A stretch of DNA of 49,640 nucleotides, taken from the NCBI GenBank assembly GCA_030691265.1, contig JAUYET010000045.1, positions 1 to 49,640 on the forward strand, written 5' to 3'. Position 1 is the first letter of the stretch; each line of letters begins with the position of its first letter. The translations under genes and the position numbers were made by a program. Origin of the DNA: Pseudomonadota bacterium (GTDB taxonomy: Bacteria; Pseudomonadota; Gammaproteobacteria; Burkholderiales; Thiobacillaceae). The notes beneath the pieces are model-generated. The model saw nothing but the letters and a program-made list of their open reading frames with translations, was not told the DNA's origin and did not search any database. Positions 28,288 to 37,235 of this stretch are shown here, one piece after another.

Positions 28288-28584
28288 GTGCAGATTGACG
28301 ATGCCCCCGAGCAAGACTCTCTGGCCCGCTTTCGCAGTTGGCGCGGCTTCATGTTCGCAAGCGTCGCGGTCAATGTCCTGTTCGTTTACGGCATGCTCTC
28401 CGGCATGGGCAATGCCAGCGTTTCCATCTGGTACAAGACGTTGATCTGGTTGCCATTCAACATCATCGCTACGGCGCTCTACCTCGCCATCATGGCCAGA
28501 CTGGGCAATGCCGGCTGGGCGTTTTACCGAATACTCGGCGCCATCATGATCGTCGCCAACTGGTCCGTGATGATCGGCGTCTGA
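28288..28584 (+). CDS. Small membrane protein of unknown function
   Basis: Ninety-eight residues with a GTG start at 28288. Three hydrophobic segments are visible (FMFASVAVNVLFVYGML, then TLIWLPFNIIATALYLAIMA and ILGAIMIVANWSVMIGV). The N-terminus is charged and likely cytoplasmic. It lies 12 bp after the Uma2 gene and may be co-transcribed. No family recognised. Confidence 0.6.
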   Translation: MQIDDAPEQDSLARFRSWRGFMFASVAVNVLFVYGMLSGMGNASVSIWYKTLIWLPFNIIATALYLAIMARLGNAGWAFYRILGAIMIVANWSVMIGV

Positions 28585-28655
28585 ACCTTTTTTCCAAAGG
28601 CGGGACGCCCCGGCATCCGCCCGACCTGATCAACCTTCAACCTGGAGCCCCCTTC

Positions 28656-29561
28656 ATGACCCTCGCCGACCTCAACGCCCGCTTTGGCCTTGCCGAACAA
28701 CTCGAATTCATCGACGGCCCCAACGGCCTGATCTTCGCCGAGATCGACAACGCCCTCGGCACCGCTTACATCTGCCTGCAAGGTGCGCACATCACCACGT
28801 TCCGCCCGAAGGATCAGGATGAGCCGGTGATCTGGGTATCGAAATTCGCCAAGTTCGCGCCGGGCAAATCCATCCGCGGCGGCGCGCCGGTGTGCTGGCC
28901 CTGGTTTGGCGCGCACGCCAGCGAATCGAGCTTCCCCGGCCACGGCTTTGCCCGCACGGTGCTGTGGGAAGTGACGCACAGCGCGGCCTTGCCCAGCGGC
29001 GAGACTGAAATCACGCTGGCCCTGCTGGAGACCGAGCAGACTCACGCTCAATGGCCGCACAAGACCCGTTTGGAACTCAACGTCATCGTCGGCAACAGCC
29101 TGAAAGCCAGCCTCAACACGACCAATCTGGGCGACACGCCGGTGCAGATCGGCGAAGCGCTGCACACCTATTTCCATATCGGCGACATCGAAGACGTACA
29201 GGTGACCGGCCTGGAAAACACCGTTTATCTCGACAAGGTCGGCGAGGTTTCACGCAAGACCCAGAGCGGCGCGATCACCTTCAACGGCGAGGTCGACCGG
29301 GTCTATGTCGATACGACAGCCACCTGCGTCATCGTCGATGCCCAACTCAAGCGCCGCATCGTCATCGCCAAAACCGGTTCCCGCTCCACCGTGGTGTGGA
29401 CGCCGTGGAACGAGAAGGCCGACAAGATGGGCGACTTCGGCCCGGACGGCTGGCGTCAGATGGTCTGCGTGGAGTCGGCCAATGCGCTGGAAAACGGGGT
29501 GACCGTGGCCGCCGGGGAAACCCACCGGATGGCCGTGGAGTATTCGGCAGAAGCCTTGTGA
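28656..29561 (+). CDS. D-hexose-6-phosphate mutarotase (YeaD-like)
   Basis: A 301-residue aldose-1-epimerase-fold protein. GGAPVCWPWFGAH and GHGFARTVLWEV match the glucose-6-phosphate 1-epimerase subgroup. GEALHTYFHIGD contains the catalytic histidine region and VVWTPWNEKADKMGD the catalytic glutamate region. It interconverts alpha and beta anomers of hexose-6-phosphates. The start is ATG 28656. Confidence 0.9.
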   Translation: MTLADLNARFGLAEQLEFIDGPNGLIFAEIDNALGTAYICLQGAHITTFRPKDQDEPVIWVSKFAKFAPGKSIRGGAPVCWPWFGAHASESSFPGHGFARTVLWEVTHSAALPSGETEITLALLETEQTHAQWPHKTRLELNVIVGNSLKASLNTTNLGDTPVQIGEALHTYFHIGDIEDVQVTGLENTVYLDKVGEVSRKTQSGAITFNGEVDRVYVDTTATCVIVDAQLKRRIVIAKTGSRSTVVWTPWNEKADKMGDFGPDGWRQMVCVESANALENGVTVAAGETHRMAVEYSAEAL

Positions 29562-29715
29562 GCGTACAATGCGCGCCCCTAAAGCCTTGATTCATCAAAA
29601 ACAAGCGCCGGTTGGAAACCTCCCGCTTCATGGGGTAATCGAATATGGGAGAGGTGTAGCCTCTTCCGTGTTGTTTCGCTCGGCCTTGCCGGGCGCGGAT
29701 TGAAACATTAGAGAA

Positions 29716-30993
29716 ATGCAGCTTTTCGCCTGCGGCGTTAACCACCATACCGCGCCGGTTGCCATCCGCGAGCGGGTGGCCTTCCCGCCCGACATCCTGC
29801 CCAAAGCCCTGTCCGATGTGACCGGGGCGCGAGTTGGGTCACCCCATGGAACTGGGCAACTCGCGCGCGAGGCGGCGATTCTCTCCACCTGCAATCGCAC
29901 CGAGATTTACTGCAATACGCAGGAACCTGAGAGCGTGGCGGAATGGCTGGCCAACTTCCACGGCCTGCCGCCGCGCGAGGTGAAGCCTTACCTGTATTTA
30001 TTGCCCCAGCACGAAGCGGCCAATCATGCCTTCCGGGTCGCCTCCGGACTCGATTCGATGGTGCTGGGCGAGACCCAGATTCTCGGCCAGATGAAGCAGG
30101 CGGCCGAAAAAGCGCACGATGCCGGCACCATGGGCCTGCTGCTCAACAAGCTGTTCCAGCGCACCTTCTCGGTCGCCAAGGAAGTGCGCACCGCCACCGA
30201 AATCGGTTCCAGCACGGTGTCCATGTCCGCCGCTGCCGTCACGCTGGCGGAGCGCATCTTCCCGTCGATTGCCGATCAGGCCGTGCTGTTCATCGGCGCC
30301 GGCGAGATGATCGACCTGGTCGCCACCCACTTCGCCGCCCGCAAGCCGCGCCGCTTGATGGTGGTCAACCGCACCATCGAGCGCGCCCGCGATCTGGCCA
30401 ACAAATTCGGCGGCGAAGCTGCTGCGCTCAACAACTTGCCGGACCTGCTGGCCGAGTTCGACATCATCATCACCTCGACCGCCAGCCCGCTGCCCATCGT
30501 CGGCCTGGGACTGGTCGAACGCGCCATCAAGCAGCGCAAACATCGGCCCATGTTCATGGTCGATCTGGCGGTGCCGCGCGATATCGAAACCGAAGTCGGC
30601 CAGTTGAACGACGTCTTCCTCTACACCATCGACAGCCTGGGCGAAGTGGTGCGCGCCGGCCAGGACAGCCGACTATCCGCGGTGACCGAGGCCGAGACGA
30701 TCATTCAGGCGCGGGTTCACGAATTCATGCACTGGATGGACACGCGCCAGACAGTGCCGGTGATCCGCTCCCTGCGCGATCATGGCGAACGACTACGTCG
30801 GCACGAACTGGAAAAAGCGCACAAAGCGCTGAGCAAAGGCGAGAACCCGGCAGCAATCATGGAAGCCATGAGCCGCGCCCTGATGAACAAACTGCTGCAT
30901 GACCCCAGCCATGCGCTCAATCAAGCCGGCGAAAGCGAACGCGACGAACTTGCACGCCTGGTATCCCGGCTCTACAACCTGCACAACGAGTAG
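29716..30993 (+). CDS. hemA: Glutamyl-tRNA reductase with a nine-residue insertion
   Basis: A 425-residue enzyme making glutamate-1-semialdehyde for tetrapyrrole synthesis. The nucleophilic cysteine in [11 protein letters not shown] is Cys59, against Cys50 in E. coli HemA. The difference comes from extra residues around 38-51 ([16 protein letters not shown]), encoded by a 40-bp sequence (29827-29866) whose 10-bp ends are perfectly complementary. The NADPH region ([15 protein letters not shown]) and dimer helix follow normally. The stop codon at 30991-30993 lies in the stem of the hairpin before prfA. Confidence 0.96.
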   Translation: MQLFACGVNHHTAPVAIRERVAFPPDILPKALSDVTGARVGSPHGTGQLAREAAILSTCNRTEIYCNTQEPESVAEWLANFHGLPPREVKPYLYLLPQHEAANHAFRVASGLDSMVLGETQILGQMKQAAEKAHDAGTMGLLLNKLFQRTFSVAKEVRTATEIGSSTVSMSAAAVTLAERIFPSIADQAVLFIGAGEMIDLVATHFAARKPRRLMVVNRTIERARDLANKFGGEAAALNNLPDLLAEFDIIITSTASPLPIVGLGLVERAIKQRKHRPMFMVDLAVPRDIETEVGQLNDVFLYTIDSLGEVVRAGQDSRLSAVTEAETIIQARVHEFMHWMDTRQTVPVIRSLRDHGERLRRHELEKAHKALSKGENPAAIMEAMSRALMNKLLHDPSHALNQAGESERDELARLVSRLYNLHNE

Positions 30994-31042
30994 GGTGCGC
31001 CGCGCGCACCGTCCTTGCGTGGTGCGCGCGGCGCACCCTACG
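30990..31042. repeat. Perfect hairpin between hemA and prfA
   Basis: GTAGGGTGCGCCGCGCGCACC (about 30990-31010) pairs with its exact complement (about 31021-31041) around a 10-nt loop. It includes the hemA stop and ends just before the prfA leader. There is no T-run, so a repeat or an attenuating or stabilising structure is more likely than a terminator. Confidence 0.75.
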
Positions 31043-31050
31043 GATTCCCC

Positions 31051-32133
31051 ATGAAACCCTCCCTGCAAACCAAACTCCAACAACTCGCCTATCGCCTGGA
31101 AGAAATCAACGGCCTGCTGGCCGACGAGCGCGCCACCTCGGATATGGCGCAATACCGCCGGCTTAACCAGGAACACGCCGAAATCACGCCGGTGGTCGAG
31201 CATTACCAGGCTTGGCAACTAGCCCAGGCAGACCTCGCCACCGCCGAAGGTCTGCTTGCCGATCCGGACATGAAAGAATTTGCGCAAGAGGAAGTCGAAG
31301 CCGCAAAACAACGCCTGCTCGAACTCGATGCCGAACTCCAGCTTCTTTTGCTGCCGCGCGACCCGAATGACGAACGCAACATCTTCCTGGAAATCCGCGC
31401 CGGCGCCGGCGGCAACGAATCCGCGCTGTTTGCGGGCGAGCTGTTCCGCATGTACAGCCGTTACGCCGAGCGCCAACGCTGGAAAGTCGAGCTGATCTCG
31501 GCCAGCGAGGGCGAAGTCGGCGGCTACAAGGAAATCATCTGCCGCATCCTCGGCCAGGGGGCGTACTCCAGACTCAAGTTCGAATCCGGCGGCCACCGCG
31601 TCCAGCGCGTGCCGGAAACCGAAACCCAGGGCCGCATCCATACCTCCGCCTGCACCGTCGCGGTAATGCCGGAAGCCGATGCCGCCGCCGAAATCAACAT
31701 CAACCCGGCCGACCTGCGCATCGACACCTTTCGCGCTTCCGGCGCCGGCGGCCAGCACATCAACAAGACCGACTCCGCCATCCGCATCACCCACTTGCCG
31801 TCCGGCCTGGTGGTGGAATGCCAGGACGACCGCTCGCAACACCGCAACAAGGCGCAAGCGCTGTCGGTACTCGCCGCGCGCCTGAAGGACATGCAGGATC
31901 GGGCGCAGCAGGCCAAGGAAGCGAGCACCCGCAAAAGCCTGATCGGCACCGGCGACCGCTCCGACCGCATCCGCACCTACAACTTCCCGCAAGGCCGCGT
32001 CACCGACCACCGCATCAACCTGACGCTGTACAAGATCGACGCGATCATGGAAGGCGGCCTGGACGAACTCATCGCCGCGCTGACCGCCGAACATCAAACC
32101 GAGTTGTTGTCCGCGCTGGCTGGCGACGAATGA
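31051..32133 (+). CDS. prfA: Peptide chain release factor 1
   Basis: A 360-residue class I release factor, full length. The GGQ motif ([15 protein letters not shown]) is at about 233-235. The anticodon-like loop should be within [16 protein letters not shown] (PxT: PET), which identifies RF1 (UAA/UAG) and not RF2. ATG 31051 is the start. Its stop overlaps prmC (ATGA). Confidence 0.97.
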   Translation: MKPSLQTKLQQLAYRLEEINGLLADERATSDMAQYRRLNQEHAEITPVVEHYQAWQLAQADLATAEGLLADPDMKEFAQEEVEAAKQRLLELDAELQLLLLPRDPNDERNIFLEIRAGAGGNESALFAGELFRMYSRYAERQRWKVELISASEGEVGGYKEIICRILGQGAYSRLKFESGGHRVQRVPETETQGRIHTSACTVAVMPEADAAAEININPADLRIDTFRASGAGGQHINKTDSAIRITHLPSGLVVECQDDRSQHRNKAQALSVLAARLKDMQDRAQQAKEASTRKSLIGTGDRSDRIRTYNFPQGRVTDHRINLTLYKIDAIMEGGLDELIAALTAEHQTELLSALAGDE

Positions 32134-32990
32134 ACCTGGCCGACACGATTGCCGTGCTGTTGGCCGATGCCACCGGGCGGCTCGCCGAAGCCTTGGCACT
32201 GGCGCGGCCAGAGGCCCGCATCGAGGCCCGCGTACTGCTCGCGCACGCACTCAAGGTCGATCACGCCTGGCTGATCGCGCATGACCGCGATACGCCGACG
32301 CCGGCGCAACGAGACGCCATCGAAAACCTGATCGCCCGCCGCACAGGCGGCGAACCGGTCGCCTACATCCTGGGCGAGCGCGAATTTTATGGCCTGAGTT
32401 TTGCTGTCACCCCGGCGGTATTGATCCCGCGCCCGGATACCGAATTGCTGGTTCAACTGGCCCTGGATCGCATCCCGACAGACCAGACCAGCAGTGTGCT
32501 GGACCTGGGCACCGGCAGCGGCGCCATCGCCCTGGCCTTGGCCGTCCACCGCCCGCTTGCCCGGATTGTGGCAGTCGATCGCTCGCCTGCGGCATTGGAG
32601 GTAGCACGTAAAAACGCCACTCGCCTCGGCCTGCGGAACCTGAGCTTTCTGCTGAGTGACTGGTATGCCGGGCTGGGTGTAAAGAATTTCGACATCATTG
32701 TCGCCAACCCGCCTTATATCGCCGCGGGAGATGCACACCTGGATCAGGGCGATCTGCGCTTCGAACCCAGAGAAGCCTTGCAGAGCGATGCCGGGGGTCT
32801 GGCTGACATCCGCAAAATCGTGGCCGGCGCGCCGGCGCACCTGCATCCTGGCGGCTGGCTGCTGTTCGAGCACGGCTACGATCAGGGCGAGGCCAGTCAG
32901 CATCTGCTGCGGCAGGCGGGCTGGTCCCAGGTGTGCACCTGGGTGGACCTGTCCGGTCTGCCCAGGGTTAGCGGCGGCCAACGCCTCTGA
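32130..32990 (+). CDS. prmC: Release-factor glutamine methyltransferase
   Basis: A 286-residue methylase that modifies the GGQ glutamine of RF1/RF2. SAM motif I is [16 protein letters not shown], and [21 protein letters not shown] (about 193 on) binds the glutamine. It is co-translated with prfA through a 4-bp overlap, the usual pairing. Confidence 0.96.
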   Translation: MNLADTIAVLLADATGRLAEALALARPEARIEARVLLAHALKVDHAWLIAHDRDTPTPAQRDAIENLIARRTGGEPVAYILGEREFYGLSFAVTPAVLIPRPDTELLVQLALDRIPTDQTSSVLDLGTGSGAIALALAVHRPLARIVAVDRSPAALEVARKNATRLGLRNLSFLLSDWYAGLGVKNFDIIVANPPYIAAGDAHLDQGDLRFEPREALQSDAGGLADIRKIVAGAPAHLHPGGWLLFEHGYDQGEASQHLLRQAGWSQVCTWVDLSGLPRVSGGQRL

Positions 32991-33096
32991 TCGGGCTGTC
33001 GATTTTTTTTACGTTTTCCGGGGCCAGACTCGGGTATGGTTTCGCTACCACGCCGGAAAGCCCGTGTTCAGGGAATACATAAGCGGAAACATAGCC

Positions 33097-33112
33097 TGGT
33101 ATGTTTTTTGCT
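33097..33112 (+). promoter_or_regulatory. Sigma-54-type promoter
   Basis: TGGTATGTTTTTTGCT matches the -24/-12 pattern: GG and GC separated by exactly 10 bp, with TGG and TTGCT boxes. Transcription would start near 33123, leaving a leader of about 29 nt with GGAG before ATG 33152. A possible activator site, TGGTTTCGCTACCA (33037-33050), lies upstream. Confidence 0.65.
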
Positions 33113-33151
33113 TACTATTGGGCAGACAGCCATATACTTTGGAGAATCACA

Positions 33152-33820
33152 ATGAGCGACAAAACGAATTCCACCTTGCCTGACGAACTGGATGCCGCGA
33201 AGACCGGACAGGTCGACGAATCCCGCCGCCGCCTGGCCAAGGTCGGCATCGCCGGTTCCGGCGTCATCCTCACCCTGGCCAGCCGCAGCGTGCTGGGCGG
33301 TTGGGGAGTCTGCACCGGTTCCGAGATCATGTCCGGCAACCTGTCCAAACCCGGTGACGCCAATCCCTGCGGCTGCAGTCCGGGGTATTGGGGCAACCAG
33401 AATGGCTATGCCACCTGGATGGCTCAACTGGGCAATCTGATCAGTTCCAGCCACGCGCCGACGGCCCTGTTCAATACCGTATTTGGGGTGACCTTCTTCG
33501 GCCCGAACACGGGCAGCGCACTGACCACCTACGGCCCCAACGTGACCCTCTGGCAGGCCGTGCACGACAAGCAAAGCACGACCCCCATCATCACGTGCAA
33601 GGGAAACAACCAGAACGCCGCATTCCACGCCGTGGCGGCACTGATGAATGCATCGGTGTACGGTTCCCGCTATCCGGTGCCTGCGGGCTACCAGACTCCC
33701 GCCGGCGTCATCAATATGTTTTCCGCCGCTGCAAGCAATTGCACCCTGGAAGATTTCGTCACCATCGTCGACATCTACGGCAAGGTGTCGGACATGTGGT
33801 GCTTCGGCGACCGGGAGTAA
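33152..33820 (+). CDS. Putative exported target protein of the HPr-rel-A cassette
   Basis: A 222-residue protein of unknown function. After a polar N-terminus, SRRRLAKVGIAGSGVILTLA (24-43) looks like a twin-arginine leader: arginines at 25-27, then a hydrophobic stretch. The mature part has CGCSPGYWGNQNGY (73-86), a motif seen in secreted surface proteins, and six cysteines (54, 73, 75, 149, 197, 217). It is the first gene behind the sigma-54-type promoter and 9 bp before the PqqD-like gene. Inferred: it is the substrate or product on which the three following proteins act. Confidence 0.6.
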   Translation: MSDKTNSTLPDELDAAKTGQVDESRRRLAKVGIAGSGVILTLASRSVLGGWGVCTGSEIMSGNLSKPGDANPCGCSPGYWGNQNGYATWMAQLGNLISSSHAPTALFNTVFGVTFFGPNTGSALTTYGPNVTLWQAVHDKQSTTPIITCKGNNQNAAFHAVAALMNASVYGSRYPVPAGYQTPAGVINMFSAAASNCTLEDFVTIVDIYGKVSDMWCFGDRE

Positions 33821-33829
33821 ACGGGAGAC

Positions 33830-34102
33830 ATGTCTGAAGCCTGGGCGCTGGCGCGGTCCGACATCGGCCTGCGCTGCTGGGAGGATGGCTGTATCGCCTA
33901 CCAGCCCCTGACTGGCGAAACCCACATGCTCACCCCACAGGCAGGTCGTCTGCTCGACCTGCTACGGGAAGATGGCAGAACCACCGAGGCGTTGATGTCC
34001 GAACTGGCTGACGGCGCCGCCCCGCCCGAACTCGCCGAAGCCTTGAACACCTGGCTGCTGCAGTTGTCCGAGGCCCGTCTGATCTGCCGGCTTCAGTCTT
34101 GA
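33830..34102 (+). CDS. PqqD-like protein of the HPr-rel-A system
   Basis: Ninety residues with a PqqD-type winged-helix layout (ITYQPLTGETHMLTP-like region, read here as IAYQPLTGETHMLTPQAGRL, then LLDLLREDGRTTEALMSEL). PqqD-like proteins carry peptide substrates to modifying enzymes. A GGGAG site precedes ATG 33830. The stop overlaps the kinase start (TTGA at 34099-34102). Confidence 0.78.
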   Translation: MSEAWALARSDIGLRCWEDGCIAYQPLTGETHMLTPQAGRLLDLLREDGRTTEALMSELADGAAPPELAEALNTWLLQLSEARLICRLQS

Positions 34103-35007
34103 TCCTCGCCCAGATTCCCGCATCCGAACTGCGCACACGCCTGGCCCGTGGCCACCTGGCGCTACAGGTCGGGCCATTTCGTTTCCGCGTGACCTCGCCT
34201 TTAGCCTCCGTAAGCGAGGGTCTAGCCACCCTCTACCCCGATTTCGAACTGGTGGCGGAGGATGAATTCATCGACTTCCATGTCAGCGTGACACCGCCCG
34301 CCGGTGTGCGCCGCTGGATTCGCCCGCAGGCGAATTTCTCCTTCGACGGGCGCGTGCCGTTCAAGCCGCTGCCGGCCGACCAGGCCATGCCCATGCTGGA
34401 ATGGGGCCTGAACTGGGTGATCTCCAATCACGCGCACCAATACCTGATGCTGCATGCCGCGGTGGTGGAGCGAAATGGGCGGGCGATGATCCTCCCGGCC
34501 CCGCCCGGCTCCGGCAAGAGCACCCTGTGCGCCGGCCTGGTGAACCGGGATTGGCGACTGCTATCCGACGAACTGACCCTGATCCGGCTGACCGATGGCC
34601 TGGTCGTTCCCATTTCCCGGCCGGTGAGCCTGAAAAACCGCTCCATCGAAATCGTGCGCGGTCTGGGCAGGCATGTGGTGGTGGGGACGCCCTGTGCCGA
34701 TACCGGCAAGGGCACCGTCGCGCATATGCGGCCGCCGACCGACAGCGTGCGACGCATGGCAGAACCTGCCCGCCCGGCCTGGGTGGTGTTCCCCCAGTTC
34801 ATCCAGAACGGCGAGCCGACCTGTGAGGCGCGCGGCAAATCCACGGCCTTTGTCGAACTGGTGCATAACGCCTTCAACTACAACCTGCTCGGACTGGCCG
34901 GGTTCAATGCCCTGAGCGGCCTGGTGGATGCCTGCGATGTCCATCGCATCACCTACGGCAGCCTGGAACAGGCCTACACCGCCATCGACGCGCTGACCGG
35001 GGAATGA
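34099..35007 (+). CDS. HprK-related kinase A
   Basis: A 302-residue protein with an HPr-kinase-like P-loop (PAPPGSGKSTLCAGL, about residues 134-148) followed by WRLLSDELTLIR, which resembles the Walker B/catalytic strand. No HPr or PTS gene is nearby, so it belongs to the HPr-rel-A type of cassette and not to carbon regulation. The start is TTG 34099, inside the stop of the PqqD-like gene. The phosphorylated target is unknown. Confidence 0.82.
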   Translation: MILAQIPASELRTRLARGHLALQVGPFRFRVTSPLASVSEGLATLYPDFELVAEDEFIDFHVSVTPPAGVRRWIRPQANFSFDGRVPFKPLPADQAMPMLEWGLNWVISNHAHQYLMLHAAVVERNGRAMILPAPPGSGKSTLCAGLVNRDWRLLSDELTLIRLTDGLVVPISRPVSLKNRSIEIVRGLGRHVVVGTPCADTGKGTVAHMRPPTDSVRRMAEPARPAWVVFPQFIQNGEPTCEARGKSTAFVELVHNAFNYNLLGLAGFNALSGLVDACDVHRITYGSLEQAYTAIDALTGE

Positions 35008-36140
35008 TGCCCGCCGAACAAATTAAATCCCCTGTAAATAGCCGCCCGATGGCCCATTCGGACCTGGTTGTTACCCTGCTGCGCGAGCCTGGCAACGCCG
35101 CCGGGTTTTCCACCAGCGAATGGGATCTGCTCGTGCGTCAGGCGAGGCACGCCGATGTCATGGGGCAACTGCATGCGCGGCTCAGCGATGCCGGCCAACT
35201 CGGCAACCTGCCCGAGGCCGCGCGCCGGCATCTGGACACCGCCTGGAACCTGTCCCAACGCCACCGCCTGGCGGTGCGCTGGGAACTGCTCGGCATCGCC
35301 AACACCCTCGCGCCGCTGAACATTCCCGTCGTACTCCTCAAGGGGGCGGCCTACTATGCGGCCGGCCGCATGGCGGCCAGGGGACGCTTGTTCACCGATG
35401 TGGATATCCTGGTACCCAAGGCTGCGCTGGACTCGGTGGAACGGATATTTATCCGCAGCGGCTGGGTGCCGACCCACCTGAATGCCTACGACCAGCGCTA
35501 TTACCGACAATGGATGCATGAGTTGCCGCCCATGCAGCACGCCCGCCGCGGCACGCTGATCGACATCCATCACACCCTGCTGCCGCCGACCACCGGGGTG
35601 AATTGCGACGCCGCCGCGCTGATCGCCGCCGCTCAGCCTCTGGAGGATGCCGAGCTGGCTGCCTTCAAGGTGCTCGCGCCAAGCGACATGCTGTTGCACT
35701 CTGCGACCCACCTGTTTTACGGGGAATTCGACCGCGGCCTGCGCGAACTGGTGGACCTCGATCAATTGATTCGTGAACTCGGGACAGAGCCAGATTTTTG
35801 GGCGGCAACCGTAGACCGCGCCCGGCAGTTGGACTTGCTGAACCCGCTGCACCATGCCGTGCGCTATACCCATCTGCTGCTGGGCACACCGATTCCGGAC
35901 GTGGTATTGCGGGCGCCGCTCGACCCGACCATCGATGCCATCCGGCAGCGCCTGCTGGATGCGCTATTTCTGCGTGCGTTCAGACCGGATCACGTCAGTT
36001 GCAACGATGCCGCCACCCGACTGGCCCGCTGGCTCGCATTTGTCCGCAGCCACTGGCTGCGGATGCCGGTCCACCTGCTCGTGCCGCACCTCTTCTACAA
36101 GGCGGTAATCGCCCCGCGCAAGGAAGCAGCCGGGGCCTGA
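35004..36140 (+). CDS. Nucleotidyltransferase-family protein of the HPr-rel-A system
   Basis: A 378-residue protein of the PF14907-like group. The nucleotidyltransferase core is visible in VVLLKGAAYYAAGRMAARGR and FTDVDILVP (about 111-142), with the DVD metal-binding pair. DIHHTLLPP supplies a later conserved stretch; the C-terminal half is helical. The start at ATG 35004 overlaps the kinase stop. Homologues occur beside peptide-modification and exopolysaccharide genes. The gene ends 13 bp before the convergent fbp. Confidence 0.8.
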   Translation: MMPAEQIKSPVNSRPMAHSDLVVTLLREPGNAAGFSTSEWDLLVRQARHADVMGQLHARLSDAGQLGNLPEAARRHLDTAWNLSQRHRLAVRWELLGIANTLAPLNIPVVLLKGAAYYAAGRMAARGRLFTDVDILVPKAALDSVERIFIRSGWVPTHLNAYDQRYYRQWMHELPPMQHARRGTLIDIHHTLLPPTTGVNCDAAALIAAAQPLEDAELAAFKVLAPSDMLLHSATHLFYGEFDRGLRELVDLDQLIRELGTEPDFWAATVDRARQLDLLNPLHHAVRYTHLLLGTPIPDVVLRAPLDPTIDAIRQRLLDALFLRAFRPDHVSCNDAATRLARWLAFVRSHWLRMPVHLLVPHLFYKAVIAPRKEAAGA

Positions 36141-36153
36141 GACCCGGCTCGAC

Positions 36154-37161
36154 TTACCCCTCTCGGTGATACCCCAGCACCACCTCCACCTCGTTCTTCG
36201 ACCCCAGGATCACCGGCACGCGCTGGTGCAGGTTTTCCGGGGTCATATCGAGAATGCGTTCGTAGCCGGTTGAAGACACGCCGCCGGCCTGTTCGACGAT
36301 GAAGCTCATCGGGTTGGCTTCGTAGAGCAGGCGCAGTTTGCCGGGTTTACTGGCGTCTTTGGTGTCGCGCGGGTACATGAAGATGCCGCCGCGCGTCAGG
36401 ATGCGGTGCACTTCAGCCACCATCGAGGCGACCCAGCGCATGTTGAAGTCGCGCCCGCGCGGGCCGGTGCTGCCTTCCAGACATTCCGCCACGTAACGCT
36501 GCACCGGCGCTTCCCAGAAGCGCTGGTTGGAGGCGTTGATGGCGAACTCCTTGGTGTCGGCCGGAATCTTCATGGCCGGATGGGTCAGGATGAACTCGCC
36601 GATGTCGCGGTCCAGCGTGAAGCCATTGACGCCGTGGCCGGTGGTCAGCACCAGCATGGTGGAAGAGCCGTACAGCGCATAGCCGGCGCAGACCTGCTTG
36701 ACGCCGGGTTGCAGGAAGTCGGCTTCGGCGGCGGCGCGATTGGGCACCGGCGCGCGCAGGATGGAGAAGATGGTGCCGACGGAGATGTTGATATCGACGT
36801 TGCTGGAACCATCGAGCGGATCGAACACCATCAGATATTTGCCGAGCGGATATTTCGTCGGAATCGGGTAAACCGCGTCCATTTCTTCCGATGCCATGCC
36901 GGCCAGGTGACCGGCCCATTCGTTGCTGCGGATCATCATTTCATTGGTGATCACGTCCAGCTTCTTCTGCGTTTCGCCCTGCACGTTCTCGGTTTCCAGC
37001 GCGCCCATGACGCCGATCAGTGCGCCCTTGTTGACGGCATTGGAAATGGTCTTGATCGCGGTAACCACATCGTTCAGCAGCGCGGTGAAATCACCGGTTG
37101 CGCCGGCGATGTGACGCTGTTCTTCGATAATGAACTGGGTGAGCGTGGTGCCGGTATGCAT
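36154..37161 (-). CDS. fbp: Class 1 fructose-1,6-bisphosphatase
   Basis: A 335-residue enzyme hydrolysing fructose-1,6-bisphosphate in gluconeogenesis or the Calvin cycle. The metal site [20 protein letters not shown] (about 112-131) is intact, as are [13 protein letters not shown]-like [18 protein letters not shown] and the C-terminal [13 protein letters not shown]. Family length is about 335. It lies 74 bp downstream of the TonB-like gene. Confidence 0.96.
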   Translation of the reverse strand: MHTGTTLTQFIIEEQRHIAGATGDFTALLNDVVTAIKTISNAVNKGALIGVMGALETENVQGETQKKLDVITNEMMIRSNEWAGHLAGMASEEMDAVYPIPTKYPLGKYLMVFDPLDGSSNVDINISVGTIFSILRAPVPNRAAAEADFLQPGVKQVCAGYALYGSSTMLVLTTGHGVNGFTLDRDIGEFILTHPAMKIPADTKEFAINASNQRFWEAPVQRYVAECLEGSTGPRGRDFNMRWVASMVAEVHRILTRGGIFMYPRDTKDASKPGKLRLLYEANPMSFIVEQAGGVSSTGYERILDMTPENLHQRVPVILGSKNEVEVVLGYHREG

Positions 37162-37235
37162 GAGGCGATCCTTTTTGTAGATTAGAAAACGCTTATTTTA
37201 TCGATTTACTGGCTTTATCGACACCACAGGAATTC

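Noticed and set aside
33001-33060. Possible riboswitch or c-di-GMP aptamer before the HPr-rel-A cassette
   Set aside because: The GC-rich hairpin lies upstream of the sigma-54-type promoter, so it would not be in that mRNA, and no known aptamer core could be traced.
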